From an uncultured Candidatus Melainabacteria bacterium (lineage in GTDB: Bacteria; Cyanobacteriota; Vampirovibrionia; Gastranaerophilales; Gastranaerophilaceae): a stretch of 64,000 bases of DNA. Where the stretch lies: positions 1-64,000 of the forward strand of contig CAKUUX010000003.1 in NCBI GenBank assembly GCA_934693165.1, read 5' to 3'. The notes beneath the pieces are model-generated. The model was not told the origin of the DNA. It worked only from the letters and a program-made list of their open reading frames with translations, and did not search any database. Position 1 is the stretch's first letter; the number at the start of each line of letters is the position of its first letter. Shown piece after piece: positions 8,678 through 16,512 of the stretch. The position numbers and the translations under genes are program-made.

Positions 8678-9319
8678 TTGACAAATAGTTTCGACTTTTT
8701 TGAAAATCAAGATACAAGTTTTAAAAACTCTCCAATTATCAAAGAGAGAGTGTCTTTGATTGCATCACACATGTATAAACAATTTTTAAACTACCAAAGT
8801 GCAGCATCAAATACGGCTGACATATTTGGACAAATGCTTGAATGTATAGAAGCTGTTGTAGAATCTTTACAACAAACTTTTGCCTCTCACGGAGTTGCTA
8901 CAGAAAACATTTACCTTAAAACTGATGCAAAAAAATCAGTAGCTGTGTTAACAATATTCTGGAACAAATTTAGTTTCACTACTCGTTGCAATTACCAACC
9001 ACAAGCCTTATACAGAGAGGGTGATACACCTATACAATCTGGTAGAATTATGGCTGTAAAAGGTGATTATAACGAAATAACAAAAGGTGTTCAAAATCAC
9101 GAAGAGGAAATGAAAATTTTACTTGAAGAAGAAATCGCCTCTCTATACGTTCCTTTTGACAAATCTAAAACAATTTGCAAAGTAAAACACTTAACAAATC
9201 GAGAAGTATATCTTCCTAACATTGATGCTGCAAGAGAATTTGTTCTTAAATGCATTGAAGAGGTTTGTGGAAACTGCATCTATCACGAAGAAGGTGTTAG
9301 AAAAAGTTTCAACATCTAG
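8678..9319 (+). CDS. Hypothetical protein with TTG start
   Basis: Not recognised. 213 residues beginning at a TTG (8678) that has AAGGA eight bases upstream; no ATG near by would keep the N-terminus. Soluble, mixed alpha/beta, with long helices in the N-terminal half (ERVSLIASHMYKQFL, EAVVESLQQTF), and a C-terminal half containing several Cys (including EEVCGNCIYHEEG near residues 197-209). The CxxC could bind metal or be redox active, but this is a guess. It is transcribed away from tRNA-Arg and converges on the small gene at 9331-9576. Confidence 0.6.
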   Translation: MTNSFDFFENQDTSFKNSPIIKERVSLIASHMYKQFLNYQSAASNTADIFGQMLECIEAVVESLQQTFASHGVATENIYLKTDAKKSVAVLTIFWNKFSFTTRCNYQPQALYREGDTPIQSGRIMAVKGDYNEITKGVQNHEEEMKILLEEEIASLYVPFDKSKTICKVKHLTNREVYLPNIDAAREFVLKCIEEVCGNCIYHEEGVRKSFNI

Positions 9320-9330
9320 CTCTTTCTTAA

Positions 9331-9576
9331 TTAATTCATTTGATAAGAAATCTCAGCAACAATTCTTTGAATATCAGAGCCTCCAACCATAACTTCTAAT
9401 ACCAATCTTGGATTAGAGTATAGTGTTTCGCTATATTCCATTGTTGTTACATCAAAAATATCAAATTGAAAAAAATCTTCACCAACATATACAAGTTTTC
9501 CGTATTCACTGCCACCTGCATATTTCATGAACATGTATTGACCTTCTAATTCTTTTAATTTTTCTACAAATTTCAT
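9331..9576 (-). CDS. Small hypothetical protein
   Basis: Not recognised. 81 residues, acidic, probably a small beta barrel with a short N-terminal helix (KFVEKLKELEGQYMFMKY). The layout (helix then about five short strands) resembles an Sm-like or SH3-like fold, but no motif allows a family name. GTAGGG six to seven bases before the ATG acts as ribosome site. It lies 11 bases from the convergent upstream-coded gene and about 60 bases downstream of the PilZ gene on the same strand. Confidence 0.55.
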   Translation of the reverse strand: MKFVEKLKELEGQYMFMKYAGGSEYGKLVYVGEDFFQFDIFDVTTMEYSETLYSNPRLVLEVMVGGSDIQRIVAEISYQMN

Positions 9577-9636
9577 ACGCCCTACTCAAAATTTACTATA
9601 CTAATATATTAGTGATGATTTTGAGAAAGTCAAAAA

Positions 9637-10296
9637 TTACTCCATATTTTTTAATCTTAATTGATATAAGAAGCATTTTTTTACGATAAAATCAATGTTT
9701 CTAGGTGAAATACTTGTAAATGTTAGCGCATTTATATAATATGTTTGTCCTCTAACTTCTTTTTCTCTTGTATATACCAACTTTGCAACAGTTTCTATAA
9801 CTTTTTCAGGAAATTCCAAAGTTAAGAAAATTTCTTCGTAAGTTTTGATTTCTTTATCTGATACAAAAGAAACACCATTACCACATATATCTCGAGAACG
9901 AACATGCCAAGTTTCTGAAATACCTGTTAAAATATCTTTCACGATTTTTACAGTAACAGGTAATGTCATATCGGCTCTAAAAAACTCTCTACGTTGCGAA
10001 TGTTTACTATTAATCGGATATGTTAATGTGTAAATCATGTGAGTATTATCTTTTTCAACAAAAAGAACTTTTGCATTAGAATAATATATTCCATTTTCAG
10101 TGTAAACATACACATTTACACGTGAGCCTTCTGGAATATCCACAAATTTATTATTTTTTATACTTGCATATACGGTGATGTTAGAACTTTCTATAGCATG
10201 AACTTTTCCCTTTACCTTATGGATTTCACCATCATGCCCTTTAAAAACTATTTCAAAGTTCTTAAACTCTTCGTATTTTTGATATATGTCCGACAT
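9637..10296 (-). CDS. PilZ-domain (YcgR-like) c-di-GMP-binding protein
   Basis: 219 residues. N-terminal flagellar-brake-type (YcgR-N/PilZN-like) beta barrel (about 1-105) followed by a PilZ domain. The PilZ domain has the RxxxR c-di-GMP motif as QRREFFRADM near residue 107 and, downstream, DICGNGVSF where the usual D/N-x-S-x-x-G has Cys for Ser. Binding of c-di-GMP is therefore likely but the site is slightly altered. The ATG lies six bases after a TATAAT without Shine-Dalgarno, pointing to a leaderless mRNA. The gene is divergent from the PHP phosphoesterase. The effector target is unknown, and no flagellar genes are in view. Confidence 0.8.
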   Translation of the reverse strand: MSDIYQKYEEFKNFEIVFKGHDGEIHKVKGKVHAIESSNITVYASIKNNKFVDIPEGSRVNVYVYTENGIYYSNAKVLFVEKDNTHMIYTLTYPINSKHSQRREFFRADMTLPVTVKIVKDILTGISETWHVRSRDICGNGVSFVSDKEIKTYEEIFLTLEFPEKVIETVAKLVYTREKEVRGQTYYINALTFTSISPRNIDFIVKKCFLYQLRLKNME

Positions 10297-10387
10297 AAGT
10301 CCATTATAATAAAATCAACTAATTTTGTTATCAACCAAAAAATTGATTATCTTAAATTTTTAAATATTTTTATAGTAGAATTTTTGT

Positions 10388-11233
10388 ATGGCAAAAGTAG
10401 ATTTACATATACATAGCAACTGCTCTGACGGCAGTGACAATATTTCAGAATTAATTAACAAAATAAAATCTTCTGGCATAGAAATTTTTGCGCTAACTGA
10501 TCACGACACAATCGAAGGTTGTTCTGAAATGAAAAATATTATTACTGACAATATAAAATTTATACAAGGCGTTGAATTAACTTGTCAGGCAGATTACATA
10601 AAATGCCACATTCTAGGTTTTGGTTGTGATATTAAAAACAAAAAACTTTTAGATTTAATAGAAAAAGGTAAAAAACTTCGCCGAATAAAAATGGAAACAA
10701 GGGTTGAATATCTAAAAAATAAATGGGATATTGAACTTACAAAAGAAGAATATGCTTGGCTTTGCACAAGAAAAAGCGTTGTAAAAACGCACTTTGCAAA
10801 CATTTTAGTAAAAAGAGGTTTAGCAGAAGATAACGTTTCTGCAATGAAAAAATACCTAGACGGATGCAAGACTCCAAATACAAGATTTGATATAAAAGAA
10901 GCAATAGAAGTACTCGTTGATGCTGGTGCTATACCTATTTGGGCGCACCCTTTGGGTGGCGAAGGAGAAAGACATTTTACAAAAGAAGAATTTTTACCAA
11001 GACTAGAATTGATGAAAACCTTTGGCATTAAAGGATTGGAATGCTATTATTCAAGATACAATGGAGAAGAAATTAATTTATTAAAAAGACTTGCAAAAGA
11101 AAATAGTCTTTTGATAAGTGGGGGAAGTGATTACCACGGGAAAAATAAGAAAAATATCAACTTGGCGAAACTGAATATTGATAATGAATATGTCGATTCT
11201 AAAGAATTGACAGTATTAAAAATTTTAATATAA
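10388..11233 (+). CDS. PHP-domain phosphoesterase (YciV/RNase AM type)
   Basis: 281 residues with the polymerase-and-histidinol-phosphatase (PHP) fold. DLHIHSNCSDG at residues 5-15, LTDHDT near 37, GVELTC near 62, WAHPLGG and GSDYHG supply the expected metal ligands. Closest to the YciV / nucleoside-3',5'-bisphosphate phosphatase group, which trims RNA 5' ends or hydrolyses pAp; the exact substrate is inferred. A TAGAAT lies six bases before the ATG with no Shine-Dalgarno (leaderless candidate). Transcribed divergently from the PilZ gene with 91 bases between starts. Confidence 0.87.
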   Translation: MAKVDLHIHSNCSDGSDNISELINKIKSSGIEIFALTDHDTIEGCSEMKNIITDNIKFIQGVELTCQADYIKCHILGFGCDIKNKKLLDLIEKGKKLRRIKMETRVEYLKNKWDIELTKEEYAWLCTRKSVVKTHFANILVKRGLAEDNVSAMKKYLDGCKTPNTRFDIKEAIEVLVDAGAIPIWAHPLGGEGERHFTKEEFLPRLELMKTFGIKGLECYYSRYNGEEINLLKRLAKENSLLISGGSDYHGKNKKNINLAKLNIDNEYVDSKELTVLKILI

Positions 11234-11300
11234 TTTTTGGATTGTTTCGGGCACTATGTTTCAGGCAATGACACGTATTTGCCATTCTAAGTTAAACTAA

Positions 11301-11329
11301 TTGACAAACCTTTCTTCCTATATTAGAAT
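11301..11329 (+). promoter_or_regulatory. Promoter upstream of the tRNA-Leu region
   Basis: TTGACA (11301-11306), a 17-base spacer and TAGAAT (11324-11329) form a near-consensus promoter. Transcription would start near 11336 and run through the partial tRNA copy into the intact tRNA-Leu. Confidence 0.7.
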
Positions 11330-11341
11330 AGTTGTACAAAG

Positions 11342-11430
11342 TTTGACAATTTAATAAATTCTATCTGGGCCTGTGGCACTCTGCCGAAAAAACGATTGAG
11401 TATCGTTTTTGAGAGGTGGTAGACGCACCA
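11342..11430 (+). pseudogene. Broken partial copy of tRNA-Leu 5' region with hairpin insert
   Basis: Bases 11342-11377 are identical to 11476-11511, that is the 25-base leader plus the first 11 bases of the intact tRNA-Leu, 134 bases away. The D-loop piece GGTAGACGCAC reappears at 11417-11427. Between the two pieces lies an insert with a perfect hairpin (AAAACGAT/ATCGTTTT) flanked by CTCT and GAGAG. The anticodon and T arms are missing, so it cannot be a tRNA. It may be a decayed duplicate or a leader RNA element. Confidence 0.6.
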
Positions 11431-11500
11431 ATTGTCAAAACATTGACAATAAAGCCTAAAATAATCTAAAATATTTTTGACAATTTAATAAATTCTATCT

Positions 11501-11585
11501 GGGCCTGTGGCGAAATTGGTAGACGCACTAGACTTAGGATCTAGCGCAGCGATGTGTGAGAGTTCGAGTCTCTCCGGGCCCACCA
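11501..11585 (+). tRNA. tRNA-Leu (anticodon UAG)
   Basis: Class II tRNA of 85 bases with encoded CCA (11583-11585). Acceptor GGGCCTG pairs with CGGGCCC, the anticodon stem CTAGA/TCTAG encloses the loop CTTAGGA (anticodon TAG), and a long variable arm and T-loop TTCGAGT follow. A strong terminator lies directly downstream. Confidence 0.95.
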
Positions 11586-11590
11586 TTTAA

Positions 11591-11618
11591 AAGAGATAGC
11601 TTTTGCTATCTCTTTTTT
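11591..11618 (+). terminator. Intrinsic terminator of tRNA-Leu
   Basis: Ten-bp stem AAGAGATAGC/GCTATCTCTT with a TTTT loop and a following T tract, six bases after the CCA end. Confidence 0.9.
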
Positions 11619-11656
11619 AAAATCAAAATTAATTTATCTTTACGCAAAGAGGAAAT

Positions 11657-12430
11657 ATGAAAAATTTTACAGCAGTTATTCCAACATTACTTAAAAATAG
11701 AGATATACTTATCAAATTAATTGAAGCGCTTTTATGCGATTCAGCTTTATCTGAAATTATTGTAATCAATAATTCGGAAGAATATTTTGAATACATTCAC
11801 GAAAAAGTTAGAGTCATAGCTAATGGCAAAAATCTTTTCGTAAACCCTAGTTGGAATTTAGGCGTAAAAGAAGCTAAGACAGACTATGTTGCGCTTTTGA
11901 ATGATGATATCAAAATACCTGCAAATATTTGCTCAAGAATATTAGACAAAATGACTTCAAAATACGGCATCGTCGGCATTCAAAAAAATAACGTTATTGA
12001 AACAAGAGATGAAGATAACAACACAATTATAAATATTGATGAAATCGTATTAGGTGATGCAAAAGAAGTCGAACTTAAACCAATCACATACAGAACTCCT
12101 AACTTTGGAGTTTTTATGATTTTTAATAAAAAGGATTATACAGATATTCCTGAAGAATTAAAAATTTATTATGGTGATGATTGGTTAGTTTACCACTCTG
12201 CAAAAAATAAAAAAATAAATGCAGTTGCTAACGGTCAAGAAATCTATCACCTTGGTTCTTTATCTTCAAAAGCCTTCAATACTTGGGCTTACAACGAAAG
12301 AAAAATATATTTAGATAGAGTATATCCTTTATATAAACGTATTTTTAATTTTTACGAAACACCTATTGAAAAGGTATTTTTCATTCTATTTTTAAAACTT
12401 ACTATGAAAAAGAAAAACCCTGATATTTAA
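11657..12430 (+). CDS. Family 2 glycosyltransferase
   Basis: 257 residues with a GT-A fold typical of GT2 enzymes: N-terminal TAVIPTLLKNRDILIKLIEAL, the nucleotide-binding IIVINNSEE, NPSWNLGVKEAKTDYVALLNDDIK where LNDD is the DxD-type metal/UDP-sugar motif, and a GDDWLVYH segment later that fits the acceptor-side acidic motif. No membrane span is evident. Sugar donor and acceptor are unknown, probably cell-surface glycan. GAGGAAAT precedes the ATG. It lies alone between the tRNA-Leu terminator and the glnA promoter region. Confidence 0.82.
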   Translation: MKNFTAVIPTLLKNRDILIKLIEALLCDSALSEIIVINNSEEYFEYIHEKVRVIANGKNLFVNPSWNLGVKEAKTDYVALLNDDIKIPANICSRILDKMTSKYGIVGIQKNNVIETRDEDNNTIINIDEIVLGDAKEVELKPITYRTPNFGVFMIFNKKDYTDIPEELKIYYGDDWLVYHSAKNKKINAVANGQEIYHLGSLSSKAFNTWAYNERKIYLDRVYPLYKRIFNFYETPIEKVFFILFLKLTMKKKNPDI

Positions 12431-12626
12431 AAAATTTACCTATTGTAAAATGTTGCAATTTGTAAAAATGAAATTTTTTAGTTCATTTTTTACGTTTTTA
12501 CAAATTTTAATAATATTTTTAAAAATTTTTGCTTTATTTATAAAAAATTTGATTTAAAAGTTTTCATTTCATATAAAAAATTTTTTTGTTTTTCATATTT
12601 TTACAAACAAAATCTTTAAATAAATT

Positions 12627-12656
12627 TTGACAACAAGAGCCTTACGTTACTATAAT
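12627..12656 (+). promoter_or_regulatory. glnA promoter
   Basis: TTGACA (12627-12632), an 18-base spacer and TATAAT (12651-12656), 36 bases before the glnA ATG. Upstream 12470-12520 holds an inverted repeat (GTAAAAATGAA with TTCATTTTTTAC) that could be a control site. Regulator not identifiable. Confidence 0.75.
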
Positions 12657-12692
12657 ATTCTCTGTAGAAAACATCTTATAGGAGAAATCATT

Positions 12693-14054
12693 ATGAGTGA
12701 AACATTTATTCCGAATTATGAAAAAGCATTATCAAAAGACGAAATAAAAAAAATTATCAGCGAAAATCACGTTGAATTTATTAAACTAGAATTCTGCGAT
12801 ATCAACGGTACAATGAAAAACCTTTCTGTACCTGCAGAACAAATTGACAAAGCTTTAAATAATGAAATCATGTTAGATGGTTCATCTATCAAAGGTTTCA
12901 GAAGTATTGAAACTTCAGATATGTACTTTTACCCTGATTTAAAAACTTTCGCAATCATTCCTTGGCGTTCTGATGACGAAACAAAAGTTGCAAGATTTAT
13001 TTGCGATATTCATAACGCTGACGGAACACCATTTGAGGGTTGTCCACGTTGCAATTTAAAACGTATTATTGCAAAAGCTGAAAAACTGGGTTATACATTA
13101 AATGTTGGACCAGAAGCTGAATTTTTCATTTTTGAAAAAGATGAAGAAGGTAACGTAACACTTGAAACAAGTGACAAAGCTGGATATTACGATGCAGCTC
13201 CAAGTGATAAAGGTGAAAACTTAAGACGTAGAATTGTTAAAACACTTAAGAATATGGGTTTTGAAGTTGAAGCCAGCCACCACGAAGTTGCTAAAGGTCA
13301 ACACGAAGTTGACTTCAAATATGCAGACGCTCTTACAACAGCTGATAATATTATGACTTTTAAATACGTAGTTAAAGCCATAGCAGAAGAAAGTGGAGCT
13401 TATGCAACATTTATGCCAAAACCAATTTTTGGTATTAATGGTTCAGGTATGCACTGTAATTTATCATTGTTCAAAAATGGTAAAAACGTATTTTACGCAC
13501 CTGATAGAATGTATGAACTTTCAAGAGAAGCTCTATACAGCATTGGAGGTTTATTGAAACACGTTAAATCATTTACAGCAGTAACAAATCCAATCATCAA
13601 TAGCTATAAAAGACTTGTTGTTGGATACGAAGCTCCTGTATATCTAGCTTGGAGCTTGGCAAACCGTTCTGCATTAATCAGAGTTCCTGCAAAACGTGGC
13701 GAAGCTACTCGTGTAGAACTTCGTTCTCCAGATCCATCTTGTAACCCATACTTAGCTTTATCAGTAATTTTTGAAGCTATTATAGACGGTGTTGAAAATA
13801 AAATTGAACCACCATTACAAGTTGAAGAAAATATTTATGAAATGACAACTAAAGAATTGAAAAGAGCAAAAATAGATTCTTTACCAGCAAGCTTAGACGA
13901 AGCACTTGACTTATTGGAAAAAAATCCAACAGTTAAAGAAGCTTTAGGTGAACATATTTTACACGAATTTTTAGAAACAAAAAGAAAAGAATGTGATATG
14001 TTTAGAACTTATGTCTCTCCGTTGGAAATCGAAACATACCTTCCTATGCACTAG
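12693..14054 (+). CDS. glnA: Glutamine synthetase type I (GSI-alpha-like)
   Basis: ATP-dependent ligation of ammonia to glutamate, the entry point of nitrogen assimilation. 453 residues from ATG 12693, preceded by AGGAGAAA. Seen: DGSSIKGF, EAEFFIF, GINGSGMHCN, the ATP-binding KRGEATRVELRSPDPSCNPYLAL block, and the C-terminal MFRTYVSPLE segment. The length, about 20 residues shorter than enteric enzymes, and the absence of a clear adenylylation Tyr loop suggest the GSI-alpha group regulated by feedback rather than adenylylation. It stands directly opposite the glutamate synthase operon, with which it forms the GS-GOGAT cycle. It has its own promoter and terminator, so it is monocistronic. Confidence 0.96.
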   Translation: MSETFIPNYEKALSKDEIKKIISENHVEFIKLEFCDINGTMKNLSVPAEQIDKALNNEIMLDGSSIKGFRSIETSDMYFYPDLKTFAIIPWRSDDETKVARFICDIHNADGTPFEGCPRCNLKRIIAKAEKLGYTLNVGPEAEFFIFEKDEEGNVTLETSDKAGYYDAAPSDKGENLRRRIVKTLKNMGFEVEASHHEVAKGQHEVDFKYADALTTADNIMTFKYVVKAIAEESGAYATFMPKPIFGINGSGMHCNLSLFKNGKNVFYAPDRMYELSREALYSIGGLLKHVKSFTAVTNPIINSYKRLVVGYEAPVYLAWSLANRSALIRVPAKRGEATRVELRSPDPSCNPYLALSVIFEAIIDGVENKIEPPLQVEENIYEMTTKELKRAKIDSLPASLDEALDLLEKNPTVKEALGEHILHEFLETKRKECDMFRTYVSPLEIETYLPMH

Positions 14055-14111
14055 GAAGTGAACAAAAGTGGTTTCCTTCGTATTTTAATAATAAGTAAAT
14101 CGTAAGTTAAA

Positions 14112-14140
14112 AGGGGTTAAAATTTAACCCCTCTTTTTTT
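14112..14140 (+). terminator. glnA terminator
   Basis: Stem AGGGGTTAA/TTAACCCCT (14112-14132) followed by CTTTTTTT, about 60 bases after the glnA stop. Confidence 0.9.
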
Positions 14141-14203
14141 AGACTTTTGAAAAAGTTGCAAAATCAAAGATTTTATACTTTGAAATGATTATTCAAAATT
14201 AAC

Positions 14204-16501
14204 TTAAATATTATCTTCCATTTCCCAGATACCACAAGGGCAAAGACCTGCACAAATTCCACAGCCAATACATTTTGAAGAATCTGAAACATATTCGTAT
14301 TTACCGTTTACTTCGTTTCTTGAAATTGCATTTTGTGGGCAACTTTGCATACACAATCCACAGTCACGACAATAGCCACAACTCATACATCTGTTTTCCT
14401 CGTTGTCGCATTTTTGGTGATAACATTCATAGTATTCTGATTTAATTCTGTTTTGTGGAATTAATTTTTTATCTTTAACTGGTGTTAATTCTTCTCCTTG
14501 CAAATATTTCATAATATTTTCAGCGCAATGTTTACCATCTGCAATAGCATTTGTAAACAAACCAGCCTTCAAGGCATCACCTATCGCAAAGACTTTTGAA
14601 TTTTCGTCAGTTTGCATAAATTCATTGATTTTAATTTTTGATTTTTCATCCAAATATTTTTTGTTTAAAAAGTCATAAACTGGTCTATCACCAACAGAAA
14701 TTATCACACTATCTGCAGGTAAAAATCTTCCGTCTTTTAAATATACACCTTCTTTTGTAATACTTTGCGTAGAGCAAGGCCACATAATTTTTGCGCCCAA
14801 ACTTTTTGCATATTCAATTTCTTTTTCAAAGGCAGAAGGTTCTTTAATATCAATAGCAGTAACCTCTTTTGCACCTTGCTTATATGCTTCTGTAATAACA
14901 TCCATTGCTGCATTACCAGCACCAATTACAACGACTTTTTCACCAAGATTATACTTCTTGCCTTTTTTAGTATCTTTTAAGAAATTTAACCCTTTAATCA
15001 AGTGTTCATAACCCTCGAATGGAATTACAACAGCACCGTGCGCACCGATTGCTAAAACTACGGCATTAAATTCTTTTTCTATATCATTAAATAATTCTTT
15101 AGTAACTTTCGTAGAAGTATGAATTTTTATACCAAGATCTTTAACTCTTTCAAGCTCTGTATCAAGAATTTCACGGCTCAAACGTTCTTCTGGAATAACT
15201 TGAGAAAGTTTACCACCAATTTTTTCATCTTGTTCAAACATTTCTACTTCATAACCATTCAAAGCAAGTTGCCAAGCAGTAGAAATACCACCAACTCCAG
15301 CACCAATTATTGCAATTTTTTCCTTGTGAGTAATTTCTACCTTCGGCATTTTAATATCTTTTGACAAAGAACCAAGCATTTTTACATCCATTGGTTCATC
15401 AACCTTGACTCTTGAACAGTTATTCAAACATAAGTTTGGACAAACTTGCCCACAAACGCTTGCAGGAAATGGACTATAATCCAATACCAAATTTAAAGCT
15501 TCTTTAATTTTTCCTGCTCTTAAAAGTGAAAATCTTTTTTGAGTAGGAATTTTAATAGGACAATTATATTCACAAGGTGCAGAATATGCATAGTTTTTCC
15601 ATTTTGGAACTCTTAATCTTGATTCACCTGTTTGAACTAAATCACAAGCAACAAAGTCATCTGAAATAAGGTCAGAGAATATAGAACCACCTATTTCGTC
15701 CATCCAAATATTCGTTCTGAATGATTTTAAAGAAATATTATTTTGTTTTTGTCTTTCTTCATAAGTTTTAGCAACAATCTTATGCCATTGAGAAAAATCT
15801 GTAAGTTGCTTATAATACTTAATTTTATCAATTTCAGAAAGAAAATCTTTCAAACCTGAAGATAAAAATTCTATGTCTTTTTCATCCAAATCAAGAACAA
15901 AAACGTCATCAGAGATATCTTTAATAGAACCTCTAAAAAATACAACACCACCAACCATCCCAACGCAAGCTCTATCGCCTAATACAGATGATAAATTTTC
16001 ACAACCAACGCCACAAACAACAGCGATACCCCCACCCATAAATTCAAAAGAGAAAGAACCAGTTGATTTCAAAACCCAAAGTTCAGGAGCTTGAAATTTA
16101 GGGTCTTTTTTCATCAAAGCACCAGAACGTGTTCCGACTTTACCTGCAACATAAACTTTTCCACTTGCAGCACAATGAGCAGTTGTATCACCACTATCAC
16201 CGTTTACTACAATTTTTGCACCTGAATTTAGCCAACCAGTATCTGCAGGAGCACAACCGTGTACATAAATATTTGTACCTTTTGCACCCATTGAACCCAC
16301 TCTTTGACCAGGATTTGTTAAGTAAAAGTTTAAATCCTCACCATTCTTTGACCAAACTGAACCACCAATGTCGTGTTGACCACAAGCGTTTATTTCAAAA
16401 TCATTACATCCTTCTTCAATGCCTTCCCAAATTTCTTGCATTAAAGCTTGAGTCGACATTCTATCATCTTCATTTTTTACAGTTTCTATAATCTTTTTCA
16501 T
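14204..16501 (-). CDS. Glutamate synthase: GXGXG domain fused to GltD-type FAD/NADPH and ferredoxin domains
   Basis: 765 residues built from parts normally on separate chains. Residues about 1-230 are the GltB C-terminal GXGXG beta-helix (GDSGDTTAHCAASGKVYVAG). About 300-375 is the GltD N-terminal cluster region (CEYNCPIKIPT, CGQVCPNLCLNNC). Then come the FAD-binding IIGAGVGGISTAW (near 395) and NADPH-binding VVIGAGNAAMD (near 545), and a C-terminal pair of ferredoxin motifs (CGYCRDCGLCMQSCP and CIGCGICAGLCPCG). It should deliver electrons to the FMN subunit encoded directly upstream. Last gene of a three-gene operon, 11 bases after the FMN subunit stop. A ferredoxin donor in addition to NADPH is possible. 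Confidence 0.88.
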   Translation of the reverse strand: MKKIIETVKNEDDRMSTQALMQEIWEGIEEGCNDFEINACGQHDIGGSVWSKNGEDLNFYLTNPGQRVGSMGAKGTNIYVHGCAPADTGWLNSGAKIVVNGDSGDTTAHCAASGKVYVAGKVGTRSGALMKKDPKFQAPELWVLKSTGSFSFEFMGGGIAVVCGVGCENLSSVLGDRACVGMVGGVVFFRGSIKDISDDVFVLDLDEKDIEFLSSGLKDFLSEIDKIKYYKQLTDFSQWHKIVAKTYEERQKQNNISLKSFRTNIWMDEIGGSIFSDLISDDFVACDLVQTGESRLRVPKWKNYAYSAPCEYNCPIKIPTQKRFSLLRAGKIKEALNLVLDYSPFPASVCGQVCPNLCLNNCSRVKVDEPMDVKMLGSLSKDIKMPKVEITHKEKIAIIGAGVGGISTAWQLALNGYEVEMFEQDEKIGGKLSQVIPEERLSREILDTELERVKDLGIKIHTSTKVTKELFNDIEKEFNAVVLAIGAHGAVVIPFEGYEHLIKGLNFLKDTKKGKKYNLGEKVVVIGAGNAAMDVITEAYKQGAKEVTAIDIKEPSAFEKEIEYAKSLGAKIMWPCSTQSITKEGVYLKDGRFLPADSVIISVGDRPVYDFLNKKYLDEKSKIKINEFMQTDENSKVFAIGDALKAGLFTNAIADGKHCAENIMKYLQGEELTPVKDKKLIPQNRIKSEYYECYHQKCDNEENRCMSCGYCRDCGLCMQSCPQNAISRNEVNGKYEYVSDSSKCIGCGICAGLCPCGIWEMEDNI

Positions 16502-16512
16502 AATTTATTCCA

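Noticed and set aside
11477..11482. TTGACA directly before tRNA-Leu as its -35 box
   Set aside because: It is only 18 bases from the tRNA 5' end, leaving no room for a -10 at normal spacing; the promoter at 11301-11329 fits instead.
16129..16491. 120-codon plus-strand frame over the glutamate synthase fusion
   Set aside because: Antisense to a well-conserved enzyme domain; Leu/His-rich composition typical of a shadow frame.
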